From Vagococcus hydrophili (GTDB lineage Bacteria; Bacillota; Bacilli; Lactobacillales; Vagococcaceae), in contig NZ_CP049887.1 of the NCBI RefSeq assembly GCF_011304195.1, forward strand, positions 2,294,001 to 2,358,000: DNA of 64,000 nt, in the 5' to 3' direction. The notes below the pieces were generated by a model. The model was not told the origin of the DNA, made no database searches, and saw only the letters and a list, made by a program, of their open reading frames with translations. Below are positions 34,237-44,005 of the stretch, piece by piece; within the stretch, counting starts at the first letter, position 1, and each line of letters begins with the position of its first letter. Both the position numbers and the translations under genes were made by a program.

Positions 34237-36762
34237 ATGAAAAAAGAAACCCATGACCTAATATTAAAAATACTGGAAAATGAAAAAGAAGGTCTGACAA
34301 CAACAGAAATAGCAAAGGCACTTGATTTAAGTCGTTCAGCTACTAGTTTGTATTTAAATAAATTACTAGAAAAAAGAGAAATTGATCAAAAAGGAAGTCG
34401 CCCTGTTTTATGGCAATCCATTGGTTTAAGTCAAACAGAGATTAAAGATGTTTTTCAACAATACATCGGCTATGACGGAAGTGCTCGTGAAGCGATAGAA
34501 AAATGTAAAGCAGCAATTTTGTATCCTCCCATTGGCTTACCTTTGTTATTGTGTGGTCCAAGTGGTGTGGGAAAAAGTTTTTTAGCAAAAATTATTTTTG
34601 ATTACTTGAAGGAGCACAGAAAAGAAGAAGCGAAGACTTTTATTACATTTAACTGTGCAGATTACGCGAATAATCCAGAGTTATTATCATCGATTTTATT
34701 TGGACACACAAAAGGTGCGTTTACAGGAGCCGAAAATGATAAAAAAGGCCTATTGCTTCAAGCAAATGGCGGCGTCTTATTTTTAGATGAAGTTCACCGA
34801 TTATCAAAAGAAAATCAAGAAAAACTGTTCCAATTTATGGATAGTGGTAAATTCAGACCGGTGGGTGAAGAAAGCAAAGTTGTCTCTAGCCAAGTTCGTC
34901 TGTTATTTGCAACAACGGAAGAACCAAAAGAAGTCTTATTGCCCACTTTTTACCGACGGATTTCAGTGGTTGTTAATCTACCTGCCCTTCATGAACGGTC
35001 TATTTTGGAGCGAATATCTTTAGTTAATCATTTATTTATGAGAGAATCACTGCGTTTAAATTGTGATTTAAAAATTGAGAGTAAAATTTTTAAGCAATTA
35101 TTAGATCAACAAATTCCGGGAAATGTAGGAAGTTTGATTAATGAAATTCAAATGTACTGTGCAGATGCTTTAAGAAAAAGTACCACTCCGGAGGTCTTAG
35201 AAATAAGTGAAGGAAAACAAACGGAATTTACGATGATTTCTTATCAAGCACATCAAAGTAGTCGTAAAATTGATTACATGAGTCAATTAAATGATGCGTT
35301 TACCTCATTAATGAATAGCGAAACAGCTGTCATTGATTTGAAGGAGGAACTCTTACAATTTGATACTCATTTTTTAGAAGGCAATTTTCATGTGGAAAAT
35401 GATGTCTTAGGCAATCAGTTAATGCTTCAAATAAGTCAGAACAATCAACAAATAATTAATGACCCACAGTTAACTTGTCGTAGTGTCAAAAGTATTATTC
35501 GGTTTCTTCAAATTAATCAAAATTCTTTGTCGATTAAAACTCTTGAGGAGCTCAAAAGAAAAGTCACGAAGGAATATCCCCGAACAGCCTTATTTGCTCA
35601 TTATGTGACAGAAAAAGTATCGTCTGAAATCAAGTTATTTGTGGAAGTTATGTTAAGCGTGTTGCTTATTGACAAGATATCTGAGGACATTAGATATCAC
35701 GCCTTACTTGTTGCTCACGGAGATACCACAGCCTCAAGCATTCGAGGAGTTGCTAATAAGTTGTGTGGGGAATATATTTTTGACGCAATCAATATGCCTT
35801 TAACCTCATCAATTAGAGATGTGGTGGCTCAGGTGAAAATTTGGCTTTCGGAAAGAGATACTTCAGAGGGCGTTATTATGTTGGTAGATATGGGATCGTT
35901 AACTCATTTATACAAAAGTTTGAAACCACAAATACTAGGTGAGTTACTTGTAATCAATAACTTGACCACGTCGTACGCCCTTGAGATTGGACAGCAGTTG
36001 GTTAACGGTCAAATGTTCTATGATGTAGCTAAACACGCAGAAAAAACCTTTCAAACCAACGTTCAATATTTTGAAGGTTTTTCGGTTGAAAAAAATATTA
36101 TCATCTCAAGTATCTCTGGACATGATATATCTAAAAAATTAAAAGCAATTTGTGAGAAGAACTTTAATCCTGATATAAAAATTATTACGCTGAATTTTAA
36201 TGAACTTAGAAACATTTTAGATCGGGCCAGTAATGAGCAGGATTATTTGAAGGAAACTTCTCTCATCCTAACAACTTCTTATTTAGATAATCAAACAGAT
36301 GTTCCAAGTGTCAATTTACTTGATGTTTTAGATGAAGATGCAGAAAAACAATTGGATATAACCTTTAAAAATTTGATTCATCCAAATAATGTGGCAAATA
36401 TTTTAAATGAGTTTATTCATTTCTTTTCAAAAGAAGGTTTGTCTGAAAAATTAGAGTTTTTAAACCCTGATGTGATTATTAAGCAAGTTGAAAATACCAC
36501 TGAAAAATGTGAGAAACGCTTTAATTTACAATTAAGCGCAAAAATGAAATTTAATTTTACCATGCATTTGGCGTTAATGATTGAGCGAATGATGCTAGGT
36601 GACACAGATTATCCTGTGCCAGGTAATTTATCAGAGCTTAAACTAAATAATAAGTTCTTTTATCAAAATATGAAGGACATCCTTTATATTTTGGAACAGT
36701 TTTACCGAATTCAAATATCAGATTGGGAATTATTTGTTTTATATGAAATATTAAATGCTTAA
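34237..36762 (+). CDS. LevR/ManR-type sigma-54-dependent activator with PRDs
   Basis: An 841-residue activator. Order of parts: N-terminal winged helix (about 5-65), AAA+ sigma-54 interaction domain (about 95-320; Walker A GPSGVGKS, sigma-54-contact motif GAFTGA), a PTS regulatory domain, an EIIA-mannose-like domain (about 485-600; LLVAHGDTTASS with a phosphorylatable His), an EIIB-like segment, and a C-terminal PRD. Activity is expected to follow PTS phosphorylation. It almost surely drives the sigma-54 promoter at 31411. ATG 34237 is preferred over GTG 34228 because GAAGG at 34224 is better placed for it. Confidence 0.92.
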   Translation: MKKETHDLILKILENEKEGLTTTEIAKALDLSRSATSLYLNKLLEKREIDQKGSRPVLWQSIGLSQTEIKDVFQQYIGYDGSAREAIEKCKAAILYPPIGLPLLLCGPSGVGKSFLAKIIFDYLKEHRKEEAKTFITFNCADYANNPELLSSILFGHTKGAFTGAENDKKGLLLQANGGVLFLDEVHRLSKENQEKLFQFMDSGKFRPVGEESKVVSSQVRLLFATTEEPKEVLLPTFYRRISVVVNLPALHERSILERISLVNHLFMRESLRLNCDLKIESKIFKQLLDQQIPGNVGSLINEIQMYCADALRKSTTPEVLEISEGKQTEFTMISYQAHQSSRKIDYMSQLNDAFTSLMNSETAVIDLKEELLQFDTHFLEGNFHVENDVLGNQLMLQISQNNQQIINDPQLTCRSVKSIIRFLQINQNSLSIKTLEELKRKVTKEYPRTALFAHYVTEKVSSEIKLFVEVMLSVLLIDKISEDIRYHALLVAHGDTTASSIRGVANKLCGEYIFDAINMPLTSSIRDVVAQVKIWLSERDTSEGVIMLVDMGSLTHLYKSLKPQILGELLVINNLTTSYALEIGQQLVNGQMFYDVAKHAEKTFQTNVQYFEGFSVEKNIIISSISGHDISKKLKAICEKNFNPDIKIITLNFNELRNILDRASNEQDYLKETSLILTTSYLDNQTDVPSVNLLDVLDEDAEKQLDITFKNLIHPNNVANILNEFIHFFSKEGLSEKLEFLNPDVIIKQVENTTEKCEKRFNLQLSAKMKFNFTMHLALMIERMMLGDTDYPVPGNLSELKLNNKFFYQNMKDILYILEQFYRIQISDWELFVLYEILNA

Positions 36763-36767
36763 TAAAG

Positions 36768-36810
36768 AATGACAGGAGAGCTGAAAGAAGCTCTTACTGT
36801 CATTTTTTTA
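36768..36810 (+). terminator. Terminator after the levR-like gene
   Basis: AATGACAG...AGAGCT pairs with AGCTCT...CTGTCATT around GAAAGA, followed by seven T. Confidence 0.92.
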
Positions 36811-36852
36811 TACCAATTTCCTAGCAGATACACCAGTGTATCTATACCAATT
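36810..36852. repeat. Palindrome flanked by direct repeats in the glmS upstream gap
   Basis: ATACCAATT occurs at 36810 and 36844, flanking a perfect hairpin AGATACAC/GTGTATCT (36826-36843). TACCAATT appears again at 36953, just before the ribozyme. Apart from this, the promoter and the ribozyme, I see nothing else in 36811-37148. Confidence 0.5.
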
Positions 36853-36884
36853 ATTTTAAAAAAACAATTTTTTGTGGAATTTTA

Positions 36885-36933
36885 TTGACTAAACATTGAA
36901 ATAGAAGTAAGCTATTCTTGTTTCTGTTATAAA
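36885..36933 (+). promoter_or_regulatory. glmS promoter region
   Basis: Two candidates: TTGACT (36885) with 17 bases to TAAGCT (36908), and the extended -10 TGTTATAAA (36925-36933). The second would start transcription about 30 bases before the ribozyme cleavage site. Confidence 0.45.
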
Positions 36934-36954
36934 TATCACGAGGAGGATAGTGTA

Positions 36955-37110
36955 CCAATTGATTGGATAGCGCCAGACCTGTTTTAGACAGGTGACGAGG
37001 AAGAACTTATCGAAGATTTCGGCGGGTAGTTCTAGGAAGCTGCATCCTAAAGATGAACAGTAAAATTAGACAGTAATGTCTTTGACAAAGTGTTGATCAC
37101 GCAGGACAGA
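36955..37110 (+). ncRNA. glmS ribozyme (glucosamine-6-phosphate-activated)
   Basis: Self-cleaving leader RNA. Conserved blocks occur in order: AGCGCCAGA at 36969 (cleavage expected between A36969 and G36970), stem CCTGT/ACAGG, GTGACGAGG, CTTATCGAAGATTTCGGCGGG, GTTCTAGGAAGCTGCATCCT and AAGATGAACAG, and then a 3' stem. Glucosamine-6-phosphate binding triggers cleavage and decay of the glmS mRNA, giving feedback control. It sits directly before glmS, as in other Firmicutes. The 3' boundary is approximate. Confidence 0.95.
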
Positions 37111-37148
37111 AAAACATTAAATTTAAAATGAAAGTTGGATAATATAGT

Positions 37149-38956
37149 ATGTGTGGAATCGTTGGAGTCGTAGGAAGTCAAAATACAAAGAATATTTTAT
37201 TAAATGGATTACATAAATTAGAGTATCGAGGTTATGATTCAGCAGGAATTATGCTAAGTAATGAACAGGGCATGTATGTGTCAAAAACACCAGGACGCGT
37301 GGCTGAATTAGAAGCTTTAGTCTCAGATCAAAAAGATTCTGGAACAGGAATTGGGCATACTCGTTGGGCAACTCATGGTCAACCAACTGAAAATAACGCT
37401 CATCCTCATTTAGCAAAAAGTGGTCGTTTTGGTTTAGTTCATAATGGCGTGATTGAAAACTATGAAACTTTAAGAGATACATATTTAACAGATATTACGT
37501 TAGCAGGCGACACTGATAGCGAAATTATCGTTGAAGTGGTTGATTATTTTTCAAGACAAGGTTTATCAACTTTAGATGCCTTTACAAAAATGTTAGGTGA
37601 AGTAAAAGGGTCATATGCTTTAGCATTAATCGACGTTGAAGATGATCAAAAAATTTACTTAGCTAAAAATAAAAGTCCATTATTAATCGGTTTAGCAGAT
37701 GGTTATAACTTAGTAGGTAGTGACGCTTTAGCGATGATTGCTGAAACAGACCGTTTTGTTGAGATTATGGACGGGGAAAGAATTATTTTAACAGCAACAG
37801 AAGTAACCATTTTAGATAATGACAATCAAGAAGTCTCAAGAGACTTTTATGTGGCTGAAATTGACGCCAATGATGCTGAAAAAGGCTTATATCCTCATTA
37901 CATGGCAAAAGAAATTGATGAGCAACCAGCAGTTATGAGAACATTAATCCAAGAGTATATGACAGTTGATGGCGTAAGTACGATCTCTGATGATATTTTA
38001 GATGAAATGACAGCAAGCGACCGTATTTATATTGTTGGTTGTGGAACAAGCTGGCATGCAGGAATTGTTGGTAAAAAAATTATTGAAGAGTTAACTGGTA
38101 TTCCAGTTGAGGTTCATTTAGCAAGTGAGATGGGTTATGATATGCCGATTCTTTCTAAAAAACCTTACTTCATTTTCTTAACTCAAAGTGGAGAAACTGC
38201 CGATAGCCGTCAAGTATTAGTAAAAGTTAATGCTATGAAATTACCATCATTAACCATCACTAATGTAAAAGGTTCAACTCTATCACGTGAAGCAACTCAT
38301 ACATTATTATTACATGCTGGCCCTGAAATTGCAGTTGCTTCAACAAAAGCATACACATCACAAATTGCTGTTATGGCCTTTTTAGCCAAAGCAATGGGTG
38401 AGAAGTTAAGCAATACTCAAGCACAAGCATTAGACTTAGTTCATGAGTTAGGTATAGTTGCAGCTGGTATGGAAACACTTGTTGATATGAAAGAAGATTT
38501 TGCTAAACTCAGTGAAGATTTCTTCTTTGAAACAAGAAACGCTTTCTACATTGGTCGTGGGTTAGACTACGCCGTTTCATTAGAAGGTTCTTTAAAACTG
38601 AAAGAAATTTCTTACATTCAAGCAGAAGGTTTTGCAGCTGGTGAGTTAAAACATGGTACGATTGCTTTAATCGAAGACAACACACCAGTGGTTGCGATTA
38701 TCTCAAATGAAGAGATGGGAAGTCATACACGTGGAAATATTAAAGAAGTAGAATCTCGTGGGCTAAAACATTAGTTATCGCAGTTGAAGGATTTGAAAAA
38801 GAAACGGATGCGATTGTTTTACCACATGTCCATGGCTTAATTAGTCCATTGTTGACAGTGATTCCGTTACAATTCTTAGCATACTATGCTAGTTTACAAC
38901 GTGGCTTAGATGTTGATAAACCAAGAAACTTAGCTAAAAGTGTTACAGTAGAATAA
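37149..38956 (+). pseudogene. glmS: Glucosamine-fructose-6-phosphate aminotransferase, one-base frameshift
   Basis: GlmS makes glucosamine-6-phosphate from fructose-6-phosphate and glutamine, the entry step to peptidoglycan amino sugars. The catalytic Cys follows the start Met (MCGIVGVVG), then the glutaminase domain (about 1-220) and two SIS domains. At the G-run 38760-38762 the frame breaks after EVESRG and stops at 38774. The shifted frame goes on with the expected [15 protein letters not shown] and the C-terminal AKSVTVE to 38956. Adding one base (GGG to GGGG) restores about 602 residues, the family length. The lost C-terminal tail carries active-site residues, and glmS is normally essential, so a sequencing error is likely. 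Confidence 0.92.
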
Positions 38957-38967
38957 AAATAGAAACC

Positions 38968-39012
38968 ATTGATTCTGAAGTTGAGACTAGCTTCAGAGTC
39001 AATGATTTTTTT
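38968..39012 (+). terminator. glmS terminator
   Basis: ATTGA-TCTGAAG pairs with CTTCAGA-TCAAT with one bulge, followed by TTTTTTTT. Confidence 0.88.
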
Positions 39013-39013
39013 T

Positions 39014-39060
39014 GCAAAAAAATAGATTAAGGATGAGACCAATCATCCTCAATCTATTTA
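39014..39060 (-). terminator. Terminator of the class A PBP gene
   Basis: On the minus strand AAATAGATTGAGGATG pairs with CATCCTTAATCTATTT, followed by a T-run. It begins 3 bases past the PBP stop. Confidence 0.88.
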
Positions 39061-39062
39061 AG

Positions 39063-41453
39063 TTATCGTTTCTTTTTCGTGTTTTGCGGCTTAAAGTAAG
39101 AATTCCAAGCATCCTTATAGTTATCATCTGTTCCACCAATACCAAATCTAAAGGAGCTGTCTTTAGGACTGCTTCCTTCAGAGTAAAGACTTGTTTTTGT
39201 TTTAGAACCACGAAGATTCATGTTATAACCTTCTGTATTGAAACTACCTTCTTTTTGACCAGTAAAATCAACTACTTTTTCTTTCTTGACGCTAGAATCT
39301 AGAGAGAATTTTTCGTCGATACCAAAGATGTCTGGATTTTGTTGATAGACATAGTTAGTAATGTAAGACCAGTAAACCATATTCTGTTTATTCCACGTGT
39401 CATACATGATAGTCGGTTGATCGTATCCAATCCAGCTACTCATCGTCACAGAAGGATTAGAAGCAGTAAACCAGTAATCTTTCATGTCATCGGTCGTTCC
39501 TGTTTTTCCTGCCCAATCAGCTTTAGCTAAGGGAGACCCAATACTATTGAAGGTATCTTTTGCTTGTTGCCCAGTCCCCGAATTAATGACGTCTTTCATC
39601 ATATCATTCATAATACTTGCAGTGGAAGGTTTGAAGACTTGAACAGGGTCTTTTTTGTGTTCGTAGATAATTTTGCCACTGTTGTCCGTAATCTTATCAA
39701 TGGCGTAACCTTCGTTATAAACACCTTTATTGGCTAGAGTAGCATAAGCAACAGTTTCCTCAAAAACAGAAATTCCGGTTGATGTTCCACCCAAGGGGAT
39801 TGACTCGTATCCAAATTCCTCTGCACTAATGCCTTTTATATTCATTTTATCGAAATACTCTTTAGGGTTAACTTCATTACCTAATTCGCCATAAAGATTA
39901 ACCACAGGGATATTAAGGGACCATTTCAATGATTCTCTAACTGATTTGAAAGAATTACTTCCTTTATCTGAATAGTTATTAATGACTTGACCACTTTTAT
40001 ATTTCTTTGGATAATCTGAAAGCATTGATTCTGAGCCAATTAGACCCACATCAATCGCAGGCGCGTAAGCAATGATTGGTTTGATCGTTGAACCTGGTTG
40101 GCGATTCATTTGGAACGCATGATTATATTGATTTTTACTGTAATCACGTCCACCAATAAATCCGTAAATACGTCCCGTTTTATTGTCCATTAAAACACTA
40201 CCTGTTTCTAAGGTCATGTCCCGTCCGTCATCTAAAACGTACCCGTATTGAGCAACAGCTTCTTGCATTGAATTATGGACATTTTTATCAATAGAACTGT
40301 GAACAGTGTAACCATTTTGGCGCAATTCTCTTTTAGAAATTTCAAGATATTTATCATTTAAATCTTTTGATTCTGCAATATCTTTAGCGCTTAGCCCATC
40401 TTTTTCATAATAGGTTGGCATAATTTTTGTTGCAGCTTCATTGACTAAATAATCATACAAGTAACCACTGTTATTACTTAATGGTGGTTCTGGTTGAATA
40501 AAATCTTTTGCTAAGTCATAATCTTTGGCTTCTTGATACTCTTTTTCATTAATCATTTTCTCACGATACATGTTAAAAAGAACGTCATTTTTTCGATTAA
40601 GACCTGCATCAAAATTTTCCTTAAAGGTAGCTGTATTTGTATAGGGTGAGTACTCAATTGGACTTTGAGGTAACCCTGCTAAAAAGGCAGCTTGTGGTAA
40701 GGAGACATCTTTGGCATGAACACCAAAAATACCTAATGCAGCTTCTTCAATACCAGCGATGTTTTCTCCGTGGTTATTTCGTCCAAAAGGAGAGACATTT
40801 AAGTAAGAATTTAAAATTTCTTCCTTTGAAAAGAATTTTTCGGTTCTTGCTGCGAGTAATATTTCAGAAGATTTACGTTTGTAGGATGTTTCACTCGTTA
40901 ATACTTGTTGTTTAATCAATTGTTGAGTGATGGTTGAACCACCAGAACTACCACCAACGCCAAGAATATCAGAGGCGGTTGCACGAATAATAGCTTTAGG
41001 AACAATTCCTTTATGATCGTAAAAATTTTCATCCTCTGTAGAAACAAGGGCTTTTTTTACAAAAGGCGAAATATCTTCAGATTTAACAGATGTCCGAATT
41101 AAATCTGATTTAATGACTGAAACAAGTTCTCCATTAGAATATAAAATCTTGGATTGTTGTTCTAAGTCATTAATCTTTTGCGAGAGCTCTTCTTTACCTG
41201 GCACATTTAAGTCTGAAACCAGAGAAGCAAAGTAGCCAAAGCCAACACCTAAGCCAAGAAAACCTAATCCTGAAGCTATCAGAACGAAAATTAAAAAAAT
41301 GGAACGCATCACTCGGTAAAAGACGTTTAGAGAAAACGAGAAAGTTTTCTTTGGTTGCTCTTGATTTTCAGAGTTGATTGTTCTTGATATATTTTCGTTA
41401 TCAGGAGTTGGAGGGATAGGCGGTTGATTGTTGTTGTTGCTAGGTTGTGTCAA
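39063..41453 (-). CDS. Class A penicillin-binding protein (bifunctional)
   Basis: A 796-residue peptidoglycan synthase. It has a polar Asn/Pro/Gln-rich cytoplasmic N-terminus (about 1-45), one membrane helix (about 50-80), a GT51 glycosyltransferase domain (about 125-300; EDENFYDHKG, GGSTITQQL) and a transpeptidase domain with STIK (about Ser453), SLN and KTGTT (about 647). It resembles the PBP2A/PBP1B-like class of streptococci and enterococci; I cannot fix the subclass. It begins with TTG, with GAGGTGA just upstream. The C-terminal tail is Ser/Lys-rich. A promoter lies at 41483-41511. Confidence 0.93.
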   Translation of the reverse strand: MTQPSNNNNQPPIPPTPDNENISRTINSENQEQPKKTFSFSLNVFYRVMRSIFLIFVLIASGLGFLGLGVGFGYFASLVSDLNVPGKEELSQKINDLEQQSKILYSNGELVSVIKSDLIRTSVKSEDISPFVKKALVSTEDENFYDHKGIVPKAIIRATASDILGVGGSSGGSTITQQLIKQQVLTSETSYKRKSSEILLAARTEKFFSKEEILNSYLNVSPFGRNNHGENIAGIEEAALGIFGVHAKDVSLPQAAFLAGLPQSPIEYSPYTNTATFKENFDAGLNRKNDVLFNMYREKMINEKEYQEAKDYDLAKDFIQPEPPLSNNSGYLYDYLVNEAATKIMPTYYEKDGLSAKDIAESKDLNDKYLEISKRELRQNGYTVHSSIDKNVHNSMQEAVAQYGYVLDDGRDMTLETGSVLMDNKTGRIYGFIGGRDYSKNQYNHAFQMNRQPGSTIKPIIAYAPAIDVGLIGSESMLSDYPKKYKSGQVINNYSDKGSNSFKSVRESLKWSLNIPVVNLYGELGNEVNPKEYFDKMNIKGISAEEFGYESIPLGGTSTGISVFEETVAYATLANKGVYNEGYAIDKITDNSGKIIYEHKKDPVQVFKPSTASIMNDMMKDVINSGTGQQAKDTFNSIGSPLAKADWAGKTGTTDDMKDYWFTASNPSVTMSSWIGYDQPTIMYDTWNKQNMVYWSYITNYVYQQNPDIFGIDEKFSLDSSVKKEKVVDFTGQKEGSFNTEGYNMNLRGSKTKTSLYSEGSSPKDSSFRFGIGGTDDNYKDAWNSYFKPQNTKKKR

Positions 41454-41482
41454 TATATCACCTCAAAACTTATAATGATAAA

Positions 41483-41511
41483 ATTATATCATTTTATCCC
41501 TACTATGCCTA
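41483..41511 (-). promoter_or_regulatory. Promoter of the class A PBP gene
   Basis: On the minus strand: TAGGCA, a 17-base spacer and TGATATAAT (perfect extended -10). Confidence 0.6.
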
Positions 41512-41560
41512 GTTTTGAAGAATATGATTTGATTAATTAATAAAGTTTTATTTATTTTTA

Positions 41561-42160
41561 TTAATTGTCAGGTCTCCAAGTCATATAGTACCAACCTGTC
41601 TCGTTTAAAAATAATTTTCTAAAAAAACTGTTTTTTGCTGATACAATCTTAAAGCCCAGATTTCTATATAGTTTAATTGCTCCAATATTTGATTCTGCCA
41701 CATAAAGAGAGAGGTATTCGTGCTCATGAACCGTATTTTTCGCTTGATTAATCAATTGATGCCCAATTCCTTGTCCTCTAAAGGTTTGATCAACCACCAC
41801 ATAGTCAATATAAACTTCATTTTGTTCAACGTGATGTTCTAAAATGCTAAAAATAGTTAATAGCTTTAGTATTTTCAATGGAGAATATTTAAAGAATAAG
41901 GAAACAAACTCTTTCATCGTCGTATCACTCTCATTATTTCGTTTGAGAAGGAGGGAACCGGCAATGTGATGCTCAGTTTCTGCGATATATTGAATATTAG
42001 AACTTTCCTTATTAGGAAGTTGCCAAAATTTACTGGAAAGTTGAATAATTTCAGTATTTGTAAAATGACTTTGTTTAAATTTGTTATGAAAACTTTCTAA
42101 AACAAGTGCTTTTATATTCTCCCCATTTTTTTGATTATCGTAAGTAACAGTAATGTCCAT
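41561..42160 (-). CDS. GNAT-family N-acetyltransferase
   Basis: A 199-residue protein with a GNAT domain in its second half. The acetyl-CoA motif VVDQTFRGQGIGHQLIN is near residue 125, and YVAESNIGAIKLYRNLGFK is the typical C-terminal motif near 160. The acceptor is unknown. AAAGGTGG precedes the ATG. It is divergent from the peptide-binding lipoprotein gene and transcribed toward the PBP promoter. Confidence 0.85.
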   Translation of the reverse strand: MDITVTYDNQKNGENIKALVLESFHNKFKQSHFTNTEIIQLSSKFWQLPNKESSNIQYIAETEHHIAGSLLLKRNNESDTTMKEFVSLFFKYSPLKILKLLTIFSILEHHVEQNEVYIDYVVVDQTFRGQGIGHQLINQAKNTVHEHEYLSLYVAESNIGAIKLYRNLGFKIVSAKNSFFRKLFLNETGWYYMTWRPDN

Positions 42161-42338
42161 GATAAACCACCTTTCATTGATAGTTCCATTCTACACCGTG
42201 TGGTAACCCCATCCTCAAGGATAAAAATATCTTTATTGTATAAAAACATCACGTTAAATAAATATTGCATTCCTGTTAATTTTTTGGTAAGTTTTAATTG
42301 TGAAAAAAATAATTTGTTATTTTAAAGGAGACGGTATT

Positions 42339-43973
42339 GTGAGAAAAAGCAGTTTTTATCTAATTCTAATAAGTTCTATTTTTATTTTAACAGCCTGTAC
42401 GACAACCAAAACTAAAGAGAAAGAAAGTGAAGAAGTCGCTAAAATAAATGTTATTCAGGAGTTAAATACAATAGACCCATCCTTTTCTGTGGATGTTAAT
42501 AGTAACATTGTGTTAAATAATATTTATGAAGGTTTGTACCGATTAGATATGGAAAATCAGCCAATACCTGCTGGCGCGAAGGCGTTACCGGAAATTAGTG
42601 AAGATGGCTTGATTTATGTGATAAAGTTAAACCCAGAAGCTGTTTGGTCAAATGGTAAAAAAATAACAGCAGATGATTATATATATGCACTAAAAAGATC
42701 GATTACCTCAAAAGACGCCCCGCAAAACAATTATTTTTATGACAACATTAAAAATGGTCATGAGGTTTTAGAAAAAAAGAAATCAGTTGAAGAGTTAGGG
42801 ATTAAAAAAATTGATGATATGACACTTCAATTTGAGTTATCTGAAGCGACTCCTTATTTTACAGCAATGTTAGCAATGCCTGTTTTTTTTCCGTTAAATC
42901 AAGAATTTATTGAGGAGAAGGGAGATGATTTTGCGACAACGAGTGAAAACGCCCTTTACAATGGCCCGTTTGTTCTAAGTGAATTTAAAGGCGCTGGAAC
43001 GAGTAGTAACTGGGTGTATCTTAAAAATGAAACCTATTGGGATAAAGAAGAAGTGAAGTTAGACAAAATAAAGTTTGATGTGGTCAAAGAAACAACAACT
43101 AATGTCAATTTATTTGAGAACGGGCAAACAGATGAGGTGAGTGTTTTAGGTGAATATGCTAAAAATAAAAAAGAGGATCCTCAATTTGTTCAAGAGAAGA
43201 CGACTCAAACGGTTTTTCTTGGTTATAATCACACCAAAGAATTCTATCAAAATGCTAAAATTAGGCAAGCAATCTCTTTACTAATTAACCGAGAAGAATT
43301 AGCTCACAATATTTTAGGGAATGGCGTGGAACCAGCAACAGGTTTAATCTTCGAACACTTAGCGGTTAATCCTAAAACGGGAGAAGATTTCACTAAAAAT
43401 CGCCCGTCATTACTGGCAACAGATGTAGATAAAGCGAAGCAACTTTGGTTAGAAGGAAAGAAAGAATTAGGTTTAGAAGAAACTGAAAAAGTAACAATTC
43501 AGTTAATTACATTTGAAAATGAAGATATGGCAAAAACAGCAGAATACTTACAAGGTGTGATCACTGAAAATTTAGAAGGAGCTAAAGTTGAAATTAATTC
43601 ATACCCAGTGTCTGTTTTTATGGACAATGCGAATAAACAAGCTTTTGATTTATATCTTGTTAGTTGGGGAGCGGATTATGCTGATCCTAATGCCATGTTG
43701 CAATTATTCAAATCGGATTCAGGTAGTAATTGGGGGAAATATCAACAACCAAAATATGATAACTTACTTTCAGAAGCTAAGAAAAATAGTTTAGTGCCAG
43801 AAAAGAGATGGCAAAATCTAATAGATGCTGAAAATTTACTCATGAAAGAACAAGGAATCACCCCTATCTACAGTTCAAATCCAACCTATCTAAGAAGTAC
43901 GGAGTTAAAAAATGTCAAATTCCATAACGTGGGCCCAAGATTTGAATATAAATATGCTGAATTAAAAAAATAG
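42339..43973 (+). CDS. Oligopeptide-binding lipoprotein (OppA/SBP family 5)
   Basis: A 544-residue extracellular lipoprotein. A signal peptide ends in the lipobox LTAC (Cys near residue 20), followed by an SBP_bac_5 domain with NNIYEGLYR, LNPEAVWSNGKKITADDYIYALKR and a LINREEL segment. GTG 42339 is preferred (AAAGGAG upstream; signal peptide of proper length). No permease or ATPase genes lie beside it, so it either serves an Opp transporter encoded elsewhere or acts as a peptide receptor, as pheromone-binding proteins do in enterococci. No good terminator is visible in 43974-44005. Confidence 0.9.
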   Translation: MRKSSFYLILISSIFILTACTTTKTKEKESEEVAKINVIQELNTIDPSFSVDVNSNIVLNNIYEGLYRLDMENQPIPAGAKALPEISEDGLIYVIKLNPEAVWSNGKKITADDYIYALKRSITSKDAPQNNYFYDNIKNGHEVLEKKKSVEELGIKKIDDMTLQFELSEATPYFTAMLAMPVFFPLNQEFIEEKGDDFATTSENALYNGPFVLSEFKGAGTSSNWVYLKNETYWDKEEVKLDKIKFDVVKETTTNVNLFENGQTDEVSVLGEYAKNKKEDPQFVQEKTTQTVFLGYNHTKEFYQNAKIRQAISLLINREELAHNILGNGVEPATGLIFEHLAVNPKTGEDFTKNRPSLLATDVDKAKQLWLEGKKELGLEETEKVTIQLITFENEDMAKTAEYLQGVITENLEGAKVEINSYPVSVFMDNANKQAFDLYLVSWGADYADPNAMLQLFKSDSGSNWGKYQQPKYDNLLSEAKKNSLVPEKRWQNLIDAENLLMKEQGITPIYSSNPTYLRSTELKNVKFHNVGPRFEYKYAELKK

Positions 43974-44005
43974 CGAAAGTTTTGCTCTTATTTTAGGCAA
44001 GAAAC

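Noticed and set aside
41471-41491. AATGATA/TATCATT inverted repeat upstream of the PBP gene as an operator
   Set aside because: It is AT-only and short, and coincides with the -10 box on the minus strand; the promoter alone explains it.
41495-41515. A third LiaR-type box before the PBP gene (ACTAGGCATAGTAGG on the minus strand)
   Set aside because: It matches only the first five bases of the shared motif and overlaps the -35 region instead of lying 63 bases before the -10.
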